Shown here in pieces: positions 31,011 through 39,365 of a stretch of 40,656 bases of DNA (positions within the stretch are counted from its first letter, which is position 1; each line of letters opens with the position of its first letter). Position numbers and translations under genes: made by a program. Under the pieces are notes generated by a model, which worked only from the letters and a program-made list of their open reading frames with translations, was not told the DNA's origin and searched no databases. This DNA is from Phycisphaerales bacterium UBA854 (lineage in GTDB: Bacteria; Planctomycetota; Phycisphaerae; Phycisphaerales; SM1A02), in the NCBI GenBank assembly GCA_002295885.1, contig DBGM01000038.1:11710-52365 (forward strand), written 5' to 3'.

Positions 31011-31775
31011 AGGACGCTCCGCCTGCGCCTCGAGCAGCGTGATCGCATTGCTCGCCCTCCGCTGGGCCGGGGCGATGACCAGTTGCGCGATGAGGACGGC
31101 CACGTACATCACACCGATGACGGCCTCCACGATCGAAACGGACCGGGCAAAGGCGTTGACCGGGGTGATGTCGCCCAGCCCGAGCGTGCTGAGGCATACG
31201 AAGCTGTAGTACAGCAGGTCACCGAACGGAATGTCGCTCTCGGCTACCGGCTCGACGCCGTGGAGCTGGAATGCTTTTGGATCGATCTGGATGATCACGG
31301 TGTAGACGATCGCGAAGGTCACTCCGATCAGCATGTATCCGGTGATCCCGCCGTAGACAGGATGATCCTTGAGGTCGTCGCGGACGAAGACCGACCGGAC
31401 GATCAAGAATGCGCAGTAGCCGTAGAGTGCGACCGCCGCCGAAGAGTGGATCCAGAAGATCAGGCTCCCTGCCACATCGAAGTTGTCCACGAAGTCGAGC
31501 ACGAGGAGCGATGCCACCAGCAGGAACAGGCACAGCCTCGGCCATCTCCGCCCCTCCAGGATCAACGCTCCGGTGATGGGCACCAGGGCGAACAGCCATC
31601 GGGCCAACCACGAAGGAAGCTCGTTCGCGGGGCTCTCAAAGACCGGGTAGAGCAGAAGCAGGAGGAACAGGGACACCATGAGGGGCATCGAACGCCCCTG
31701 CATATGACGCCAGAAGCCCCGAATCGGTCTAACCGCTACGACTGATTGGTGATCCATTCCCACACCGTGTGTCAT
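30984..31775 (-). CDS. ion channel membrane protein with TLGLGD filter
   Basis: About 263 residues. After several membrane segments (LFLLLLLYPVF, LFALVPITGALIL, LCLFLLVASLLVLDF, ALYGYCAFLIVRSVF, MLIGVTFAIVYTVII) comes a pore helix and filter LLYYSFVCLSTLGLGDITP and the final helix (VEAVIGVMYVAVLIAQLVI). This is an Ion_trans_2-type K+ channel with Leu residues where TVGYGD has Val and Tyr. The C-terminus is short and cytosolic. Start uncertain: ATG at 31775 or 31757, with no good ribosome-binding site. Tail overlaps the DDAH-like gene. Whether it conducts K+ selectively is not settled. Confidence 0.78.
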   Translation of the reverse strand: MTHGVGMDHQSVVAVRPIRGFWRHMQGRSMPLMVSLFLLLLLYPVFESPANELPSWLARWLFALVPITGALILEGRRWPRLCLFLLVASLLVLDFVDNFDVAGSLIFWIHSSAAVALYGYCAFLIVRSVFVRDDLKDHPVYGGITGYMLIGVTFAIVYTVIIQIDPKAFQLHGVEPVAESDIPFGDLLYYSFVCLSTLGLGDITPVNAFARSVSIVEAVIGVMYVAVLIAQLVIAPAQRRASNAITLLEAQAERPSVDTPEDD

Positions 31776-31860
31776 CGGTGCACCGGGGCCGATGACTCCA
31801 GAAGAGTGGTGAATCGTCCGGTGTCCTCCTGACCCTTGACGAACCTCCAGATCGTGCATG

Positions 31861-31867
31861 TACACTA
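31861..31867. promoter_or_regulatory. overlapping divergent -10-like boxes (TACACT / TAGTGT)
   Basis: TACACT on the plus strand (31861-31866) and TAGTGT on the minus strand (31867-31862) share five bases, between the ion channel and the 71-residue protein. Start codons are about 56 and about 86 bases away respectively, so leaders would exist. A weak but repeated design (compare 20081-20090). Confidence 0.25.
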
Positions 31868-31921
31868 CGAGTGCCGAATAACCGCATTCGGACATGACCA
31901 CTCCTGCGAGGCCACCACACC

Positions 31922-32137
31922 ATGGAAGAGCATTCAAACAACGACACGGGACTGCTTGGCGAATTCAGCTGCCTGCTCATCATCGTCGGACTGATCTGGA
32001 TGATGATCCCCGGCACCGTTGCGATCACGGACGGGTGCCTGTGCGTCACCCCCAATTACATACCGCTGATACTCTTCGGAGCGGGAGCGGCCGGCGTACT
32101 GCTGCTGAGCATCGGCACCGCCCTGCGACGCGGCTGA
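31922..32137 (+). CDS. small two-span membrane protein, unknown
   Basis: 71 residues: MEEHSNNDTGLLGEF, then a hydrophobic segment (about 16-34), a short loop with ITDGCLCVTPNY, and a second segment (about 47-66) ending ALRRG. Not recognised. Codon bias is like its neighbours and the ATG follows GAGG about 10 bases upstream. A T7 tract at 32161-32167 follows it, possibly a weak terminator with GGC/GCC pairing. Likely an envelope microprotein. Confidence 0.55.
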   Translation: MEEHSNNDTGLLGEFSCLLIIVGLIWMMIPGTVAITDGCLCVTPNYIPLILFGAGAAGVLLLSIGTALRRG

Positions 32138-32232
32138 GACGAACTCCGGGCACCTTCGCCTTTTTTTCGTGCATCGCGTCATCCACCGGTACACTGAAGG
32201 AAGATCGTGAAAGGCAACTCTTTAGTCGCTCG

Positions 32233-33072
32233 ATGACCAATCACCAACCATTCCGTCGCTTCGCGTTCACGCTCGTGGAGCTGCTCGTTGTGATCGCAAT
32301 GATCGGCCTCCTCCTGGGAGTCCTGCTCATCACGCTCGGAACCGCACAGGATTCGGCAAGGACCGCAACCGATCTGTCCAACCAGTCACAGATCATCAAG
32401 GCCAATCTCAGCTTCTCGATCGACAACAAGGGACGACTGCTCCATCCCCGAACCCTCTTCGATCCCAACGAGGGGGACCTGAATGCGGACGCCAATAGCA
32501 GAATGTGGGTCCGGGATTCCGAGAGCGGACAGATACCCGATGCACCGACGGGCATCGGAGCCCTGCAGGCTGGCGCCGCATGGGAGTACATCGGAAACGA
32601 GGACTCCTACCGCTCACCCCTCGACCCCACTCTGCGGATGCGCAGCTACTCGCTGAACTCGCTGGTCGGAGTCAACAACGGCGCCGACGACTATTCGGGC
32701 TACGCGCAGAACCCGCCCCCGAATCTGGGCGTGAACTACCTTCCCTGCCCGACGCTCTCCCGGGTGCCGCAACCGGCCCGCACCATGGGATGCATCACGG
32801 AGCAGGACGTGGACCATGCGAACAACTGGAACGGCTTCCTCGTCCACACCGGCCTGCCGAACGTGAACATTCCCCAGTGGGCTGATGCACCGGCCTGGAA
32901 CTGGAACCCGGGACGCGTGACCATCGGATTCATGGACGGGCACGCCGAGGTCTACACAATGAGCGACTACGAGAATCTGAGCGAGGCGGTCCAGAATCAC
33001 AACGTGATCTACGACGGCCCCGACTACCAGTACTTCCGCAGCATCATGCTGCCGGGACGCATCGAATACTGA
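32233..33072 (+). CDS. prepilin-like protein, H-X9-DG/DUF1559 type
   Basis: 279 residues. The N-terminus is a type IV prepilin leader: RRFAFTLVELLVVIAMIGLLLGVLLI, with Ala rather than the usual Gly before FTLVE. The C-terminal part has VTIGFMDGHAEVYTMSDYENLSE, similar to the DG motif in these planctomycete proteins, and a WNWNPG Trp-rich stretch. Likely a secreted minor pseudopilin or surface filament protein, exported and processed by a prepilin peptidase; that peptidase gene is not here. The ATG at 32233 is immediately before the basic leader; the frame is open further upstream without sense. The DG variant compares with the protein at 1-510. Confidence 0.83.
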   Translation: MTNHQPFRRFAFTLVELLVVIAMIGLLLGVLLITLGTAQDSARTATDLSNQSQIIKANLSFSIDNKGRLLHPRTLFDPNEGDLNADANSRMWVRDSESGQIPDAPTGIGALQAGAAWEYIGNEDSYRSPLDPTLRMRSYSLNSLVGVNNGADDYSGYAQNPPPNLGVNYLPCPTLSRVPQPARTMGCITEQDVDHANNWNGFLVHTGLPNVNIPQWADAPAWNWNPGRVTIGFMDGHAEVYTMSDYENLSEAVQNHNVIYDGPDYQYFRSIMLPGRIEY

Positions 33073-33078
33073 TCCCCC

Positions 33079-33873
33079 TCAGCCTGCGCTCCGTGCGGCG
33101 GGCTTCGGACGCGAGAACACCAGACGCGTGTCATCGCTCGCCCGCGTATCGCAGCGATACCCTTCAAGATTGAACTTGCGGAGTGCTCCGACCGTGCGGG
33201 GCCGGTGTTCTGCCATCCATCGTGCCACCAGACCGCGGGCTCGCTTGGCATGGAAGGAGATGAACTTCTCGGAGCCTCCGCTCCGCTGCAGGAACGTAGT
33301 CTGGACGACCTCGACTCCCAGGCCTTCGAGATCGACGGCCTTCGAATACTCGTCACTGGCCAGGTTGACCAGGACATCGGCCTTGATGGCCGCCAGGTCC
33401 TTGCGGAGTGTGCGGGTGATCGCATCGCCCCAGAACTGGTAGAGGTTGGAACCGGCGTCGGTCGGAAGCTTGGTCCCCATCTCCAGACGGTACGGCTGGA
33501 TGACATCCAGCGGCCGCAGCAAACCGAAGAGCCCACTGAGGATCCGAACGTGATCCTGGGCCCACTCCAGGGAGCGGGCGTCGAGGGACCATGCCTCCAT
33601 CCCCTGGTACACATCGCCCCGGAAGCAGATCGCAGCCGGCCCCCGGGGGTTGCTGCGAGAACCGAAGTCGTCCCATCGCTTGGCATTGAGCTTCGCGAGC
33701 TTGTCGGAGATGGACATGAGCTTCGAAAGCCGGGCCGGGCTGTACCCTTCGAGGGTCGCTGCCAGCTCCTTCGTGCGGGCCGCAAGTCTCGGCTTGGTCG
33801 AGGCGACTCCGGCGGGAATCGAATCCATGTCGAGCGTCTTGGCCGGTGAGAGAATCGCAAGTAGTCCAGTCAT
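33079..33873 (-). CDS. yaaA: YaaA/DUF328 peroxide-stress protein
   Basis: 264 residues. Family motifs are clear: LLAILSPAKTLDM at the N-terminus, FRGDVYQGMEA, LSGLFGLLRPLDVIQPYRLEMGTKL and NLASDEYSKAV. E. coli YaaA limits Fenton chemistry by lowering free iron and binds DNA; its biochemical action is not fully known. ATG at 33873 precedes LLAILSPAK; a longer frame to 33894 adds seven residues. TATGCT (33885-33880) ends 6 bases before it, with no ribosome-binding site. Together with superoxide dismutase in the same region, this hints at an oxidative-stress setting, but separate promoters argue against an operon. Confidence 0.93.
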   Translation of the reverse strand: MTGLLAILSPAKTLDMDSIPAGVASTKPRLAARTKELAATLEGYSPARLSKLMSISDKLAKLNAKRWDDFGSRSNPRGPAAICFRGDVYQGMEAWSLDARSLEWAQDHVRILSGLFGLLRPLDVIQPYRLEMGTKLPTDAGSNLYQFWGDAITRTLRKDLAAIKADVLVNLASDEYSKAVDLEGLGVEVVQTTFLQRSGGSEKFISFHAKRARGLVARWMAEHRPRTVGALRKFNLEGYRCDTRASDDTRLVFSRPKPAARSAG

Positions 33874-33879
33874 GACGGA

Positions 33880-33885
33880 AGCATA
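33880..33885 (-). promoter_or_regulatory. putative leaderless -10 box of yaaA
   Basis: TATGCT on the minus strand ends 6 bases before the ATG at 33873; no clear -35 and no ribosome-binding site. Confidence 0.4.
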
Positions 33886-33921
33886 CTCCAGCAATGCGTC
33901 GGGCGATGCACCCGGACGGAA

Positions 33922-35781
33922 TCAATCCTTCGTCGCCGGTTCCGGCTTGTCGATTCGCAGGTGGTCGAAGAGCCGGTTCTCGATGTCGTAGGCGAAGAAC
34001 TCGAGCGTCCGGCCGTTGACCCGCACCATGCAGTAGTGGTGGCCCCGCCGAACGGTGTTGTTGAAATCGGGTCGGACCGGACCCGGTGTCTCGAGCCCCC
34101 CGCCACCGCCGCCGGTGATCGTGTACACCACGCCACCGTCGTCGACGACACGCCCTCCCTCGATCGGCCAGGTCCGCTCGTAGCTGTGGATGTGCCCGTT
34201 GAACACCACATCGACGCCGTGGCGGTCGTAGAGCGTCGACAACTGCCGGGCCCGCAGGTCGCCGCGCGACCCCCGCCCCGTCCAGGTATCGCCGTAGTCG
34301 TTCTCGTCCGATGAGTACGGGGGATGATGGTGGACGACGAACTTCCAGCGCGCATCCGAATCGGCCAGGGCACCGTCGAGCCAGACGTACTGCTCGGAGC
34401 CCGGGTCCACATTCCGATTGGTGTCGATCATGAAGAAGTCCGCGTCCCCCTGGCTGAAGCGGTAGTAGTACTCCGGAGCCGGCAGCGAGAAGTACTTGTA
34501 GTAGTGCCGCGCGTCCTGCTCGTGGTTTCCGAGCACCGGATACATCGTGACCCGCCCGAGCAGACCGTTCATCCCGGGAAAGAATTCGTCTGTCCAGTCG
34601 CCCTTGAGCGACCCCGTGCCGGTCAGGTCGCCCGGATGGACGATGAAGCCCGGTCGCTGTCCCCAGATGTGCCCGGCGATGCGGCTCGACACCGTGGGGT
34701 TGTCCTGCGTGTCGCTGATGATCGCGAAGGTGATCGGGGTCCCTCGGGGAGCCGCGGTCTGGAAGCTGAGGACCTCCGACTGGAGCGACTGCCCCGTGTC
34801 GTCCACGAGATCGAGCTGGTAGAAGTACGGTTCATCCGGACGCAGCCCACCCAGCAAGACCTCACCAAGCATGACGGGCTCGACGATGGGCGCCTGCCGG
34901 TCGAACTCGGCCGTCTCGCCGAACCGCACCATCCCCGTCACGGGCCGGGTCGTCTCGAACATGATTCGGATCGAATCCCCGGTGGCGAACTGCAGAAAGG
35001 GCGGGACCTGCCAGCCCAGCACGTCCGAGACCGGTCGCTCGGGGGGTCGCCGTACCGGCAATGCCGCCCGGCTTGCATGGTGCGAGAACTGGCCCTGGAT
35101 CCAATCGGGCCCGGCCGCCATGTCGTACAGGCGGACATCCATGAGACGACCCACGTGGGGATGGAACTCGTTGTCGTCGAGGTAGCAGGCCAGCGACACC
35201 GGCGCCGTCTCGGGGTAGAGCAGATCACCGGACTGCTCGGTCGTCTCCGCATCGAGTTCGCCGTTGACGTAGAGCCGGGTGGCGGTGCCGTCGTAGGTCG
35301 CGACCACGTGGTACAGACGACCTTCCTCGTACGGGGTCCGGCCCGTGAGGTAGGTCATCCTGCCGTCCCCGTCGTCGGCGCCGACGGTCGCGATGCCGAA
35401 CGTGAAGTGCCGGTTGTCGTATCCGAGCACCCAGCCCTTCTCATGGTTCTCGTTGTCCTGGATGCACCCGAACACACCGCCCCACTGGCGAGGCGTGGTG
35501 ACCGAGAGCCAGGCCGAGACCGTCAGTTCGCGTCCCGGCAGCATTCCGTCGAGCTCCGACAGGTCGGCGGCGACGACCAGCCGGTCACCTTCCTCCATTT
35601 CCGCACCACCGCCCTCGGTTCCGGGCACGAAGCGGAGGGGACGCTGCAGGGCGATGTCCGGTCCGACCTGAGCCTTCAGGACGTCGCCGGCAACGGACTC
35701 CTCGTGGAGCGGATAGGCAAGCAGCGGATCCGGTCCGTCGTGGAGCAATAATGCAGCAACGACGAGGGTGAGAGTGGTCAT
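33922..35781 (-). CDS. secreted LamG - fibronectin-like - metallophosphatase protein
   Basis: 619 residues. Short signal (1 to about 15), LamG/concanavalin-like domain (about 30-235; VSAWLSVTTP, LYHVVATYDGTATRLYVNGELD), a fibronectin-III-like N-domain of purple acid phosphatases (about 240-345), then the calcineurin-like metallophosphatase (about 350-600) with ISDTQD, HPGDLTGTG, LGNHE, VVHHHPP and FNGHIHSYER. It should hydrolyse a phosphomonoester or diester, probably outside the cytoplasm. ATG at 35781 with TTGTCA-N17-TATTCT directly upstream; no ribosome-binding site. The frame is open to 35802. Confidence 0.88.
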   Translation of the reverse strand: MTTLTLVVAALLLHDGPDPLLAYPLHEESVAGDVLKAQVGPDIALQRPLRFVPGTEGGGAEMEEGDRLVVAADLSELDGMLPGRELTVSAWLSVTTPRQWGGVFGCIQDNENHEKGWVLGYDNRHFTFGIATVGADDGDGRMTYLTGRTPYEEGRLYHVVATYDGTATRLYVNGELDAETTEQSGDLLYPETAPVSLACYLDDNEFHPHVGRLMDVRLYDMAAGPDWIQGQFSHHASRAALPVRRPPERPVSDVLGWQVPPFLQFATGDSIRIMFETTRPVTGMVRFGETAEFDRQAPIVEPVMLGEVLLGGLRPDEPYFYQLDLVDDTGQSLQSEVLSFQTAAPRGTPITFAIISDTQDNPTVSSRIAGHIWGQRPGFIVHPGDLTGTGSLKGDWTDEFFPGMNGLLGRVTMYPVLGNHEQDARHYYKYFSLPAPEYYYRFSQGDADFFMIDTNRNVDPGSEQYVWLDGALADSDARWKFVVHHHPPYSSDENDYGDTWTGRGSRGDLRARQLSTLYDRHGVDVVFNGHIHSYERTWPIEGGRVVDDGGVVYTITGGGGGGLETPGPVRPDFNNTVRRGHHYCMVRVNGRTLEFFAYDIENRLFDHLRIDKPEPATKD

Positions 35782-35787
35782 GGCCGC

Positions 35788-35816
35788 AGAATAGCGCCGC
35801 ACGCCTCCACTGACAA
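35788..35816 (-). promoter_or_regulatory. sigma70-like leaderless promoter of the metallophosphatase gene
   Basis: On the minus strand TTGTCA (35816-35811; 5 of 6 to TTGACA), a 17-base spacer, TATTCT (35793-35788; 4 of 6 to TATAAT), then 6 bases to the ATG. The geometry puts the transcription start at or near the start codon. Confidence 0.6.
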
Positions 35817-35831
35817 GACGTCACGTCCAGC

Positions 35832-37805
35832 TCAGGGAATCCACCACAACGTGGCCAGGACGGCCCGGTGGTCCGAGGGCCACGGATCGAACTCGATGTC
35901 GCTGTTGGGATCACCCGCATCCCCCAGCACCACGACACTGCGCGGCAGGAGGTTGGACGAGACGTGGATCATGTCGATGCGGTCGAGAATGGTCGTGGGC
36001 TGTGCCGCCCGCGGATCGTCGAATCCGTCGGCTCCCCAGTTGCGGCGTCCGCTCGAGCCGACCGCGTACCGCGGCGTCCAGGTGTGCCCGGGATCGGCGA
36101 CCTCGTTGGGCCGGACGGTGCGGAAGGCGTCGATCATCGGCACCAGTTCGGCATCCGCCGCGAGCCCGAGTTCCCCGCGGTACGCCTCGGGGTTCGCAAG
36201 CATGGAGGTCCCCTTCCAGGCGATCTCGTGCCGGATGGGCGTACCCGTGGGATTGTCGACCCAGCGGTCGTCCCCCTGTTCGGCGTAGCGAGCGGTCCAG
36301 TCCAGATGCGACGGCTCGTTGAAGTCGCCCCCGACGATCACGGGCAGACCGGCCGCCAGCGACGGCTGCACGCTCCGGTAGGTGTTCCCGTAGATCTCGC
36401 CCTTGTCGACCATCGCCAGGATCTCGGACGTGTCCACCAATTCACCCGCGAGCAGCTTGGTCTGCATCTCGTACGGACCGTACGGGTACGGCGGCCAGTG
36501 GACGTTGTGCACGACGAACGGGCCGGCCGGATGCATGATGCGTGACGTATCGACGTCGATGGCCTCGATCGGCCAGCGGGCGTAGACGGCCTGCCCGCGC
36601 GAACCACCGCCGCGTCGCCGCCAGGCGGGATCCGATGCCTGCAGCAAATCGATGATGCGCTGCTCGCCCCCCTCCTCCTGCACGAGGACGACGTGCGGAT
36701 CGACCCGCTCGATCGCCGCTGCGATCGCGGCGTGCCGGGGCTTGCCGGCCAGCGGGCTGTCTCCGTCGGGGCCCGACCCGTTGCCGCCGGTGAGGATGTT
36801 AAAGGCCAGAACCCGGAGCTCGATGGGCTTTCTGGACGGAACCACCGCACCCTTGCGCCACTGCAGGTCGACCACGACCGCACCGTGGTCGGAGGGGAAC
36901 GCCCGCTCGGGAATCGCGATGGCGCCGTCCTCCCATGGGGTGGGCAGCACGGTGGCTCCGATCGGATGGAGCGTCCAGTCCCCCGTGGGCCGTTCCGGAT
37001 TCTTCAGATAGACGCGGTCGATCCGCTCGAACCCCTGGGGCGTGTCGTCGGTGCCACGGAACATCGGCGACCAGGTGATGCCCGGTTGCTGCACCGGATC
37101 CGGATGCACGACGCGGAACGCATCGCTGAAACCCGCATCGTGCATGGCGATGCTCACGGGCAGATCCAGATTCCGGCGACGCTTGAACACCCGGGCCGTG
37201 TCGTCGGTCCAGTCCAGATGCGAGGGGGTGTTCCAGTCGCCGCCGACGATGACGGGGATGTCGGCCTCGAGCTGACCGGCCTCGCGCAGATGGGCGATCA
37301 GCGACCTGGCCTGCGGCAGACGGTTCGATCGCACGTCCTCGGCCGCGAGCAAATCGGCATCGGACATGTCCGGGTTGTCACGCAGCTCGTAGGTGATGTA
37401 CGCGCGGTAGTCGAGCCAGATGCTCCAGGCAAGGAACGAGCGGCCCCCTGCATCGGTGAGCCTGGCCCCGACCCCGTGCCACGGATGATGGAAGAACGTC
37501 GCCTCCATCTCCAGCGGTGTCAGAACGCACAGGTGCGGGCTGTCCGACTGGTGGTAGTTCCATCCGAGCTGCTCGGACAGCCACTTGCCAAGCTTCGGGC
37601 GGTCTCCGTCGATGTCGTAGCTTTCCTGCATCAGGATCACGTCGGGATCGGACGCCTCGATGACGGCCAGCGTCTTCTCGGGACCGCGGTCGACGTCGTT
37701 GGATCCGTGCAGCACGTTCCACGCCATGACGCGGAGGGAATCGGGAGCGGGCGCGGACGCCGAAGCAGTTCCAAGCACGGCGGAAACGACGAGGAGGGCG
37801 AGCAT
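35832..37805 (-). CDS. secreted tandem endonuclease/exonuclease/phosphatase-fold protein
   Basis: 657 residues with signal peptide (1 to about 19) and two EEP domains. First (about 22-316): RVMAWNVLHG, LMQES (Glu61), VIVGGDWNTPSHLDWT (Asp190, Asn192), RIDRVY, SDHGAV (Asp306, His307). Second (about 329-657): RVLAFNILTG, LVQEE, VIVGGDFNEPSHLDWT (Asp494, Asn496), RIDMIH, SDHRAV. Each half keeps the metal and catalytic motifs, so both may be active. It could be a secreted nuclease, phosphodiesterase or sphingomyelinase-like enzyme. AAAGG lies a few bases before the ATG; 29 bases after the membrane protein gene, so probably an operon. Confidence 0.86.
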   Translation of the reverse strand: MLALLVVSAVLGTASASAPAPDSLRVMAWNVLHGSNDVDRGPEKTLAVIEASDPDVILMQESYDIDGDRPKLGKWLSEQLGWNYHQSDSPHLCVLTPLEMEATFFHHPWHGVGARLTDAGGRSFLAWSIWLDYRAYITYELRDNPDMSDADLLAAEDVRSNRLPQARSLIAHLREAGQLEADIPVIVGGDWNTPSHLDWTDDTARVFKRRRNLDLPVSIAMHDAGFSDAFRVVHPDPVQQPGITWSPMFRGTDDTPQGFERIDRVYLKNPERPTGDWTLHPIGATVLPTPWEDGAIAIPERAFPSDHGAVVVDLQWRKGAVVPSRKPIELRVLAFNILTGGNGSGPDGDSPLAGKPRHAAIAAAIERVDPHVVLVQEEGGEQRIIDLLQASDPAWRRRGGGSRGQAVYARWPIEAIDVDTSRIMHPAGPFVVHNVHWPPYPYGPYEMQTKLLAGELVDTSEILAMVDKGEIYGNTYRSVQPSLAAGLPVIVGGDFNEPSHLDWTARYAEQGDDRWVDNPTGTPIRHEIAWKGTSMLANPEAYRGELGLAADAELVPMIDAFRTVRPNEVADPGHTWTPRYAVGSSGRRNWGADGFDDPRAAQPTTILDRIDMIHVSSNLLPRSVVVLGDAGDPNSDIEFDPWPSDHRAVLATLWWIP

Positions 37806-37834
37806 GGGAGTACCTTTCGGTTGCAGCCGACCAC

Positions 37835-38314
37835 TCAGGGCCGCATGAAGAGATAGACCAGAACATACAGCAGCAGCTGCATGACGGACATGATCAGAGC
37901 AACGAACAGACCACGCCCCGACCCAAGAGCCGGCACTCCCAGCCGGCGTTCACAGAATCCGGACGTGACGACGAAGCGGTACATGAACACGCTGACGACC
38001 GCGTTGATCAGGGGCAGCACGACGAAGGAGACGCCAGCGGCACCCGACCCCAGGACGGCCAGAAGCAGGAAGACCACGAGCAGGGTCAGCATGGCCCCCA
38101 CGAACATGACCATGGCACACGTACTGCAAGCGGCCCGCATCGATGCAGCCCCCCCCGTCGCCCACACCAGGAGCGACTGGAGCATCCAGCCCTGGACGAT
38201 GGCCAGCGACAGGATCGAGATGCCGACCTCCACCGCCCGGCGAAGGTCCGGTGTCAGATCCAGGGCCAGCCGCGCCCCGACGAGTGCGATCAGAAGTGCC
38301 ACCACGATTCGCAT
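37835..38314 (-). CDS. hypothetical multi-span membrane protein
   Basis: 159 residues with about four hydrophobic segments (MRIVVALLIALVGARL, VGISILSLAIVQGWM, MVMFVGAMLTLLVVFLLLAVL, FVALIMSVMQLLLYVLVYLFM). Not recognised; no motif. AAGGAAG lies 4 bases before the ATG. It sits 27 bases after TrhO and 29 before the tandem EEP gene, all on one strand, suggesting a co-transcribed set. Confidence 0.65.
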   Translation of the reverse strand: MRIVVALLIALVGARLALDLTPDLRRAVEVGISILSLAIVQGWMLQSLLVWATGGAASMRAACSTCAMVMFVGAMLTLLVVFLLLAVLGSGAAGVSFVVLPLINAVVSVFMYRFVVTSGFCERRLGVPALGSGRGLFVALIMSVMQLLLYVLVYLFMRP

Positions 38315-38341
38315 CGGACTTCCTTCCGTTTCCCGGGCGGC

Positions 38342-39250
38342 TCAACCGCCGAGATGACGTTCCCCGCGCTCCCGGGCGAGATCGATCTGGTGCTGCCGCT
38401 GGGCGAAGTTCGCCTTCTGGACGTCCGTCGTGCGTTCGTGGCACCAGGCGCAGGAGACCCCATCGACGAAGTACTCCGATTCCCGTTCCTTCGGCCCCAC
38501 CGGGCGGCGACATCCCCGACAGAGTTCGTAGTCGCCCTCCTTCAGGCCGTGTCCCACCGAGACCCGCTCATCGAAGACGAAGCACTCGCCCCGCCACAGG
38601 CTCTGCGGCTCGGGAACCTCTTCCAGATACTTGAGGATCCCGCCCTCGAGATGGAAGACCTCCTCGATGCCGGCCTGCCTGAGGTACGCGGTGGACTTCT
38701 CGCACCGGATGCCGCCGGTGCAGAACATCGCCACCTTCGGCTTCGCCCCGGGATCCACGTGGTGGTCAAGCCATTGGGGCAGTTGGCCGAACGACTCGAT
38801 GCCCGGATCGACCGCCCCTTCGAACGTGCCCAGTTCGACCTCGTAGTCGTTGCGGGCATCGATGACGAGGACATCCGGATCGCGAAGCAGTTCGTTCCAC
38901 TCCCCGGGCTTCACATAGGTGCCCGCAGAACCCGACGGGTCCACCCCGGGAACGCCCATGGTGACGATCTCCTTCTTCAGGCGGACCCGCATCCGGATGA
39001 AGGGCGGTTCGACGGCGGTCGACTCCTTCCAGGTGAGGTCCGCGAGCCGGGCATCGGCACGAAGGAAATCGATCACGCCCATGACGGCCTCGCGGCCACC
39101 GGCGATGGTGGCGTTGATCCCCTCCTCCGCGAGCAGGATGGTGCCGCATGTACCGAGTTCGTCGCAGCGGTTCGCCAGCGCGTCCCGAAGCGAGACATGA
39201 TCCGGCAGCGGCGTGAACTTGTAGAAGGTTGCGACGAGAAAGGCGGCCAT
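38342..39250 (-). CDS. trhO: tRNA uridine hydroxylase TrhO (rhodanese domain, YceA)
   Basis: 302 residues. N-terminal acylphosphatase-like part (FYKFTPLPD, LLAEEGINATIAG) and a rhodanese domain with VLVIDARNDYEVELGTFEGA and active-site Cys177 in MFCTGGIRCEKSTAYL. The C-terminus has a Cys cluster, CRGC and CAWC, as in YceA. TrhO installs 5-hydroxyuridine at the wobble position of tRNA. ATG at 39250 has GGAG upstream and TAGGAT some 20 bases before that. Cytosolic; start of the run of genes leading to 35832. Confidence 0.92.
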   Translation of the reverse strand: MAAFLVATFYKFTPLPDHVSLRDALANRCDELGTCGTILLAEEGINATIAGGREAVMGVIDFLRADARLADLTWKESTAVEPPFIRMRVRLKKEIVTMGVPGVDPSGSAGTYVKPGEWNELLRDPDVLVIDARNDYEVELGTFEGAVDPGIESFGQLPQWLDHHVDPGAKPKVAMFCTGGIRCEKSTAYLRQAGIEEVFHLEGGILKYLEEVPEPQSLWRGECFVFDERVSVGHGLKEGDYELCRGCRRPVGPKERESEYFVDGVSCAWCHERTTDVQKANFAQRQHQIDLARERGERHLGG

Positions 39251-39365
39251 TGCATCTCCGAAGACGCACCCATCCTACCTGCGGGCTGCCGTATCCGCCC
39301 CGAAACCGCATTGAGCCGGTGTTGATGGCTTTCGTGTTGAAATCAACGGTGGACAGGCGAGAATC

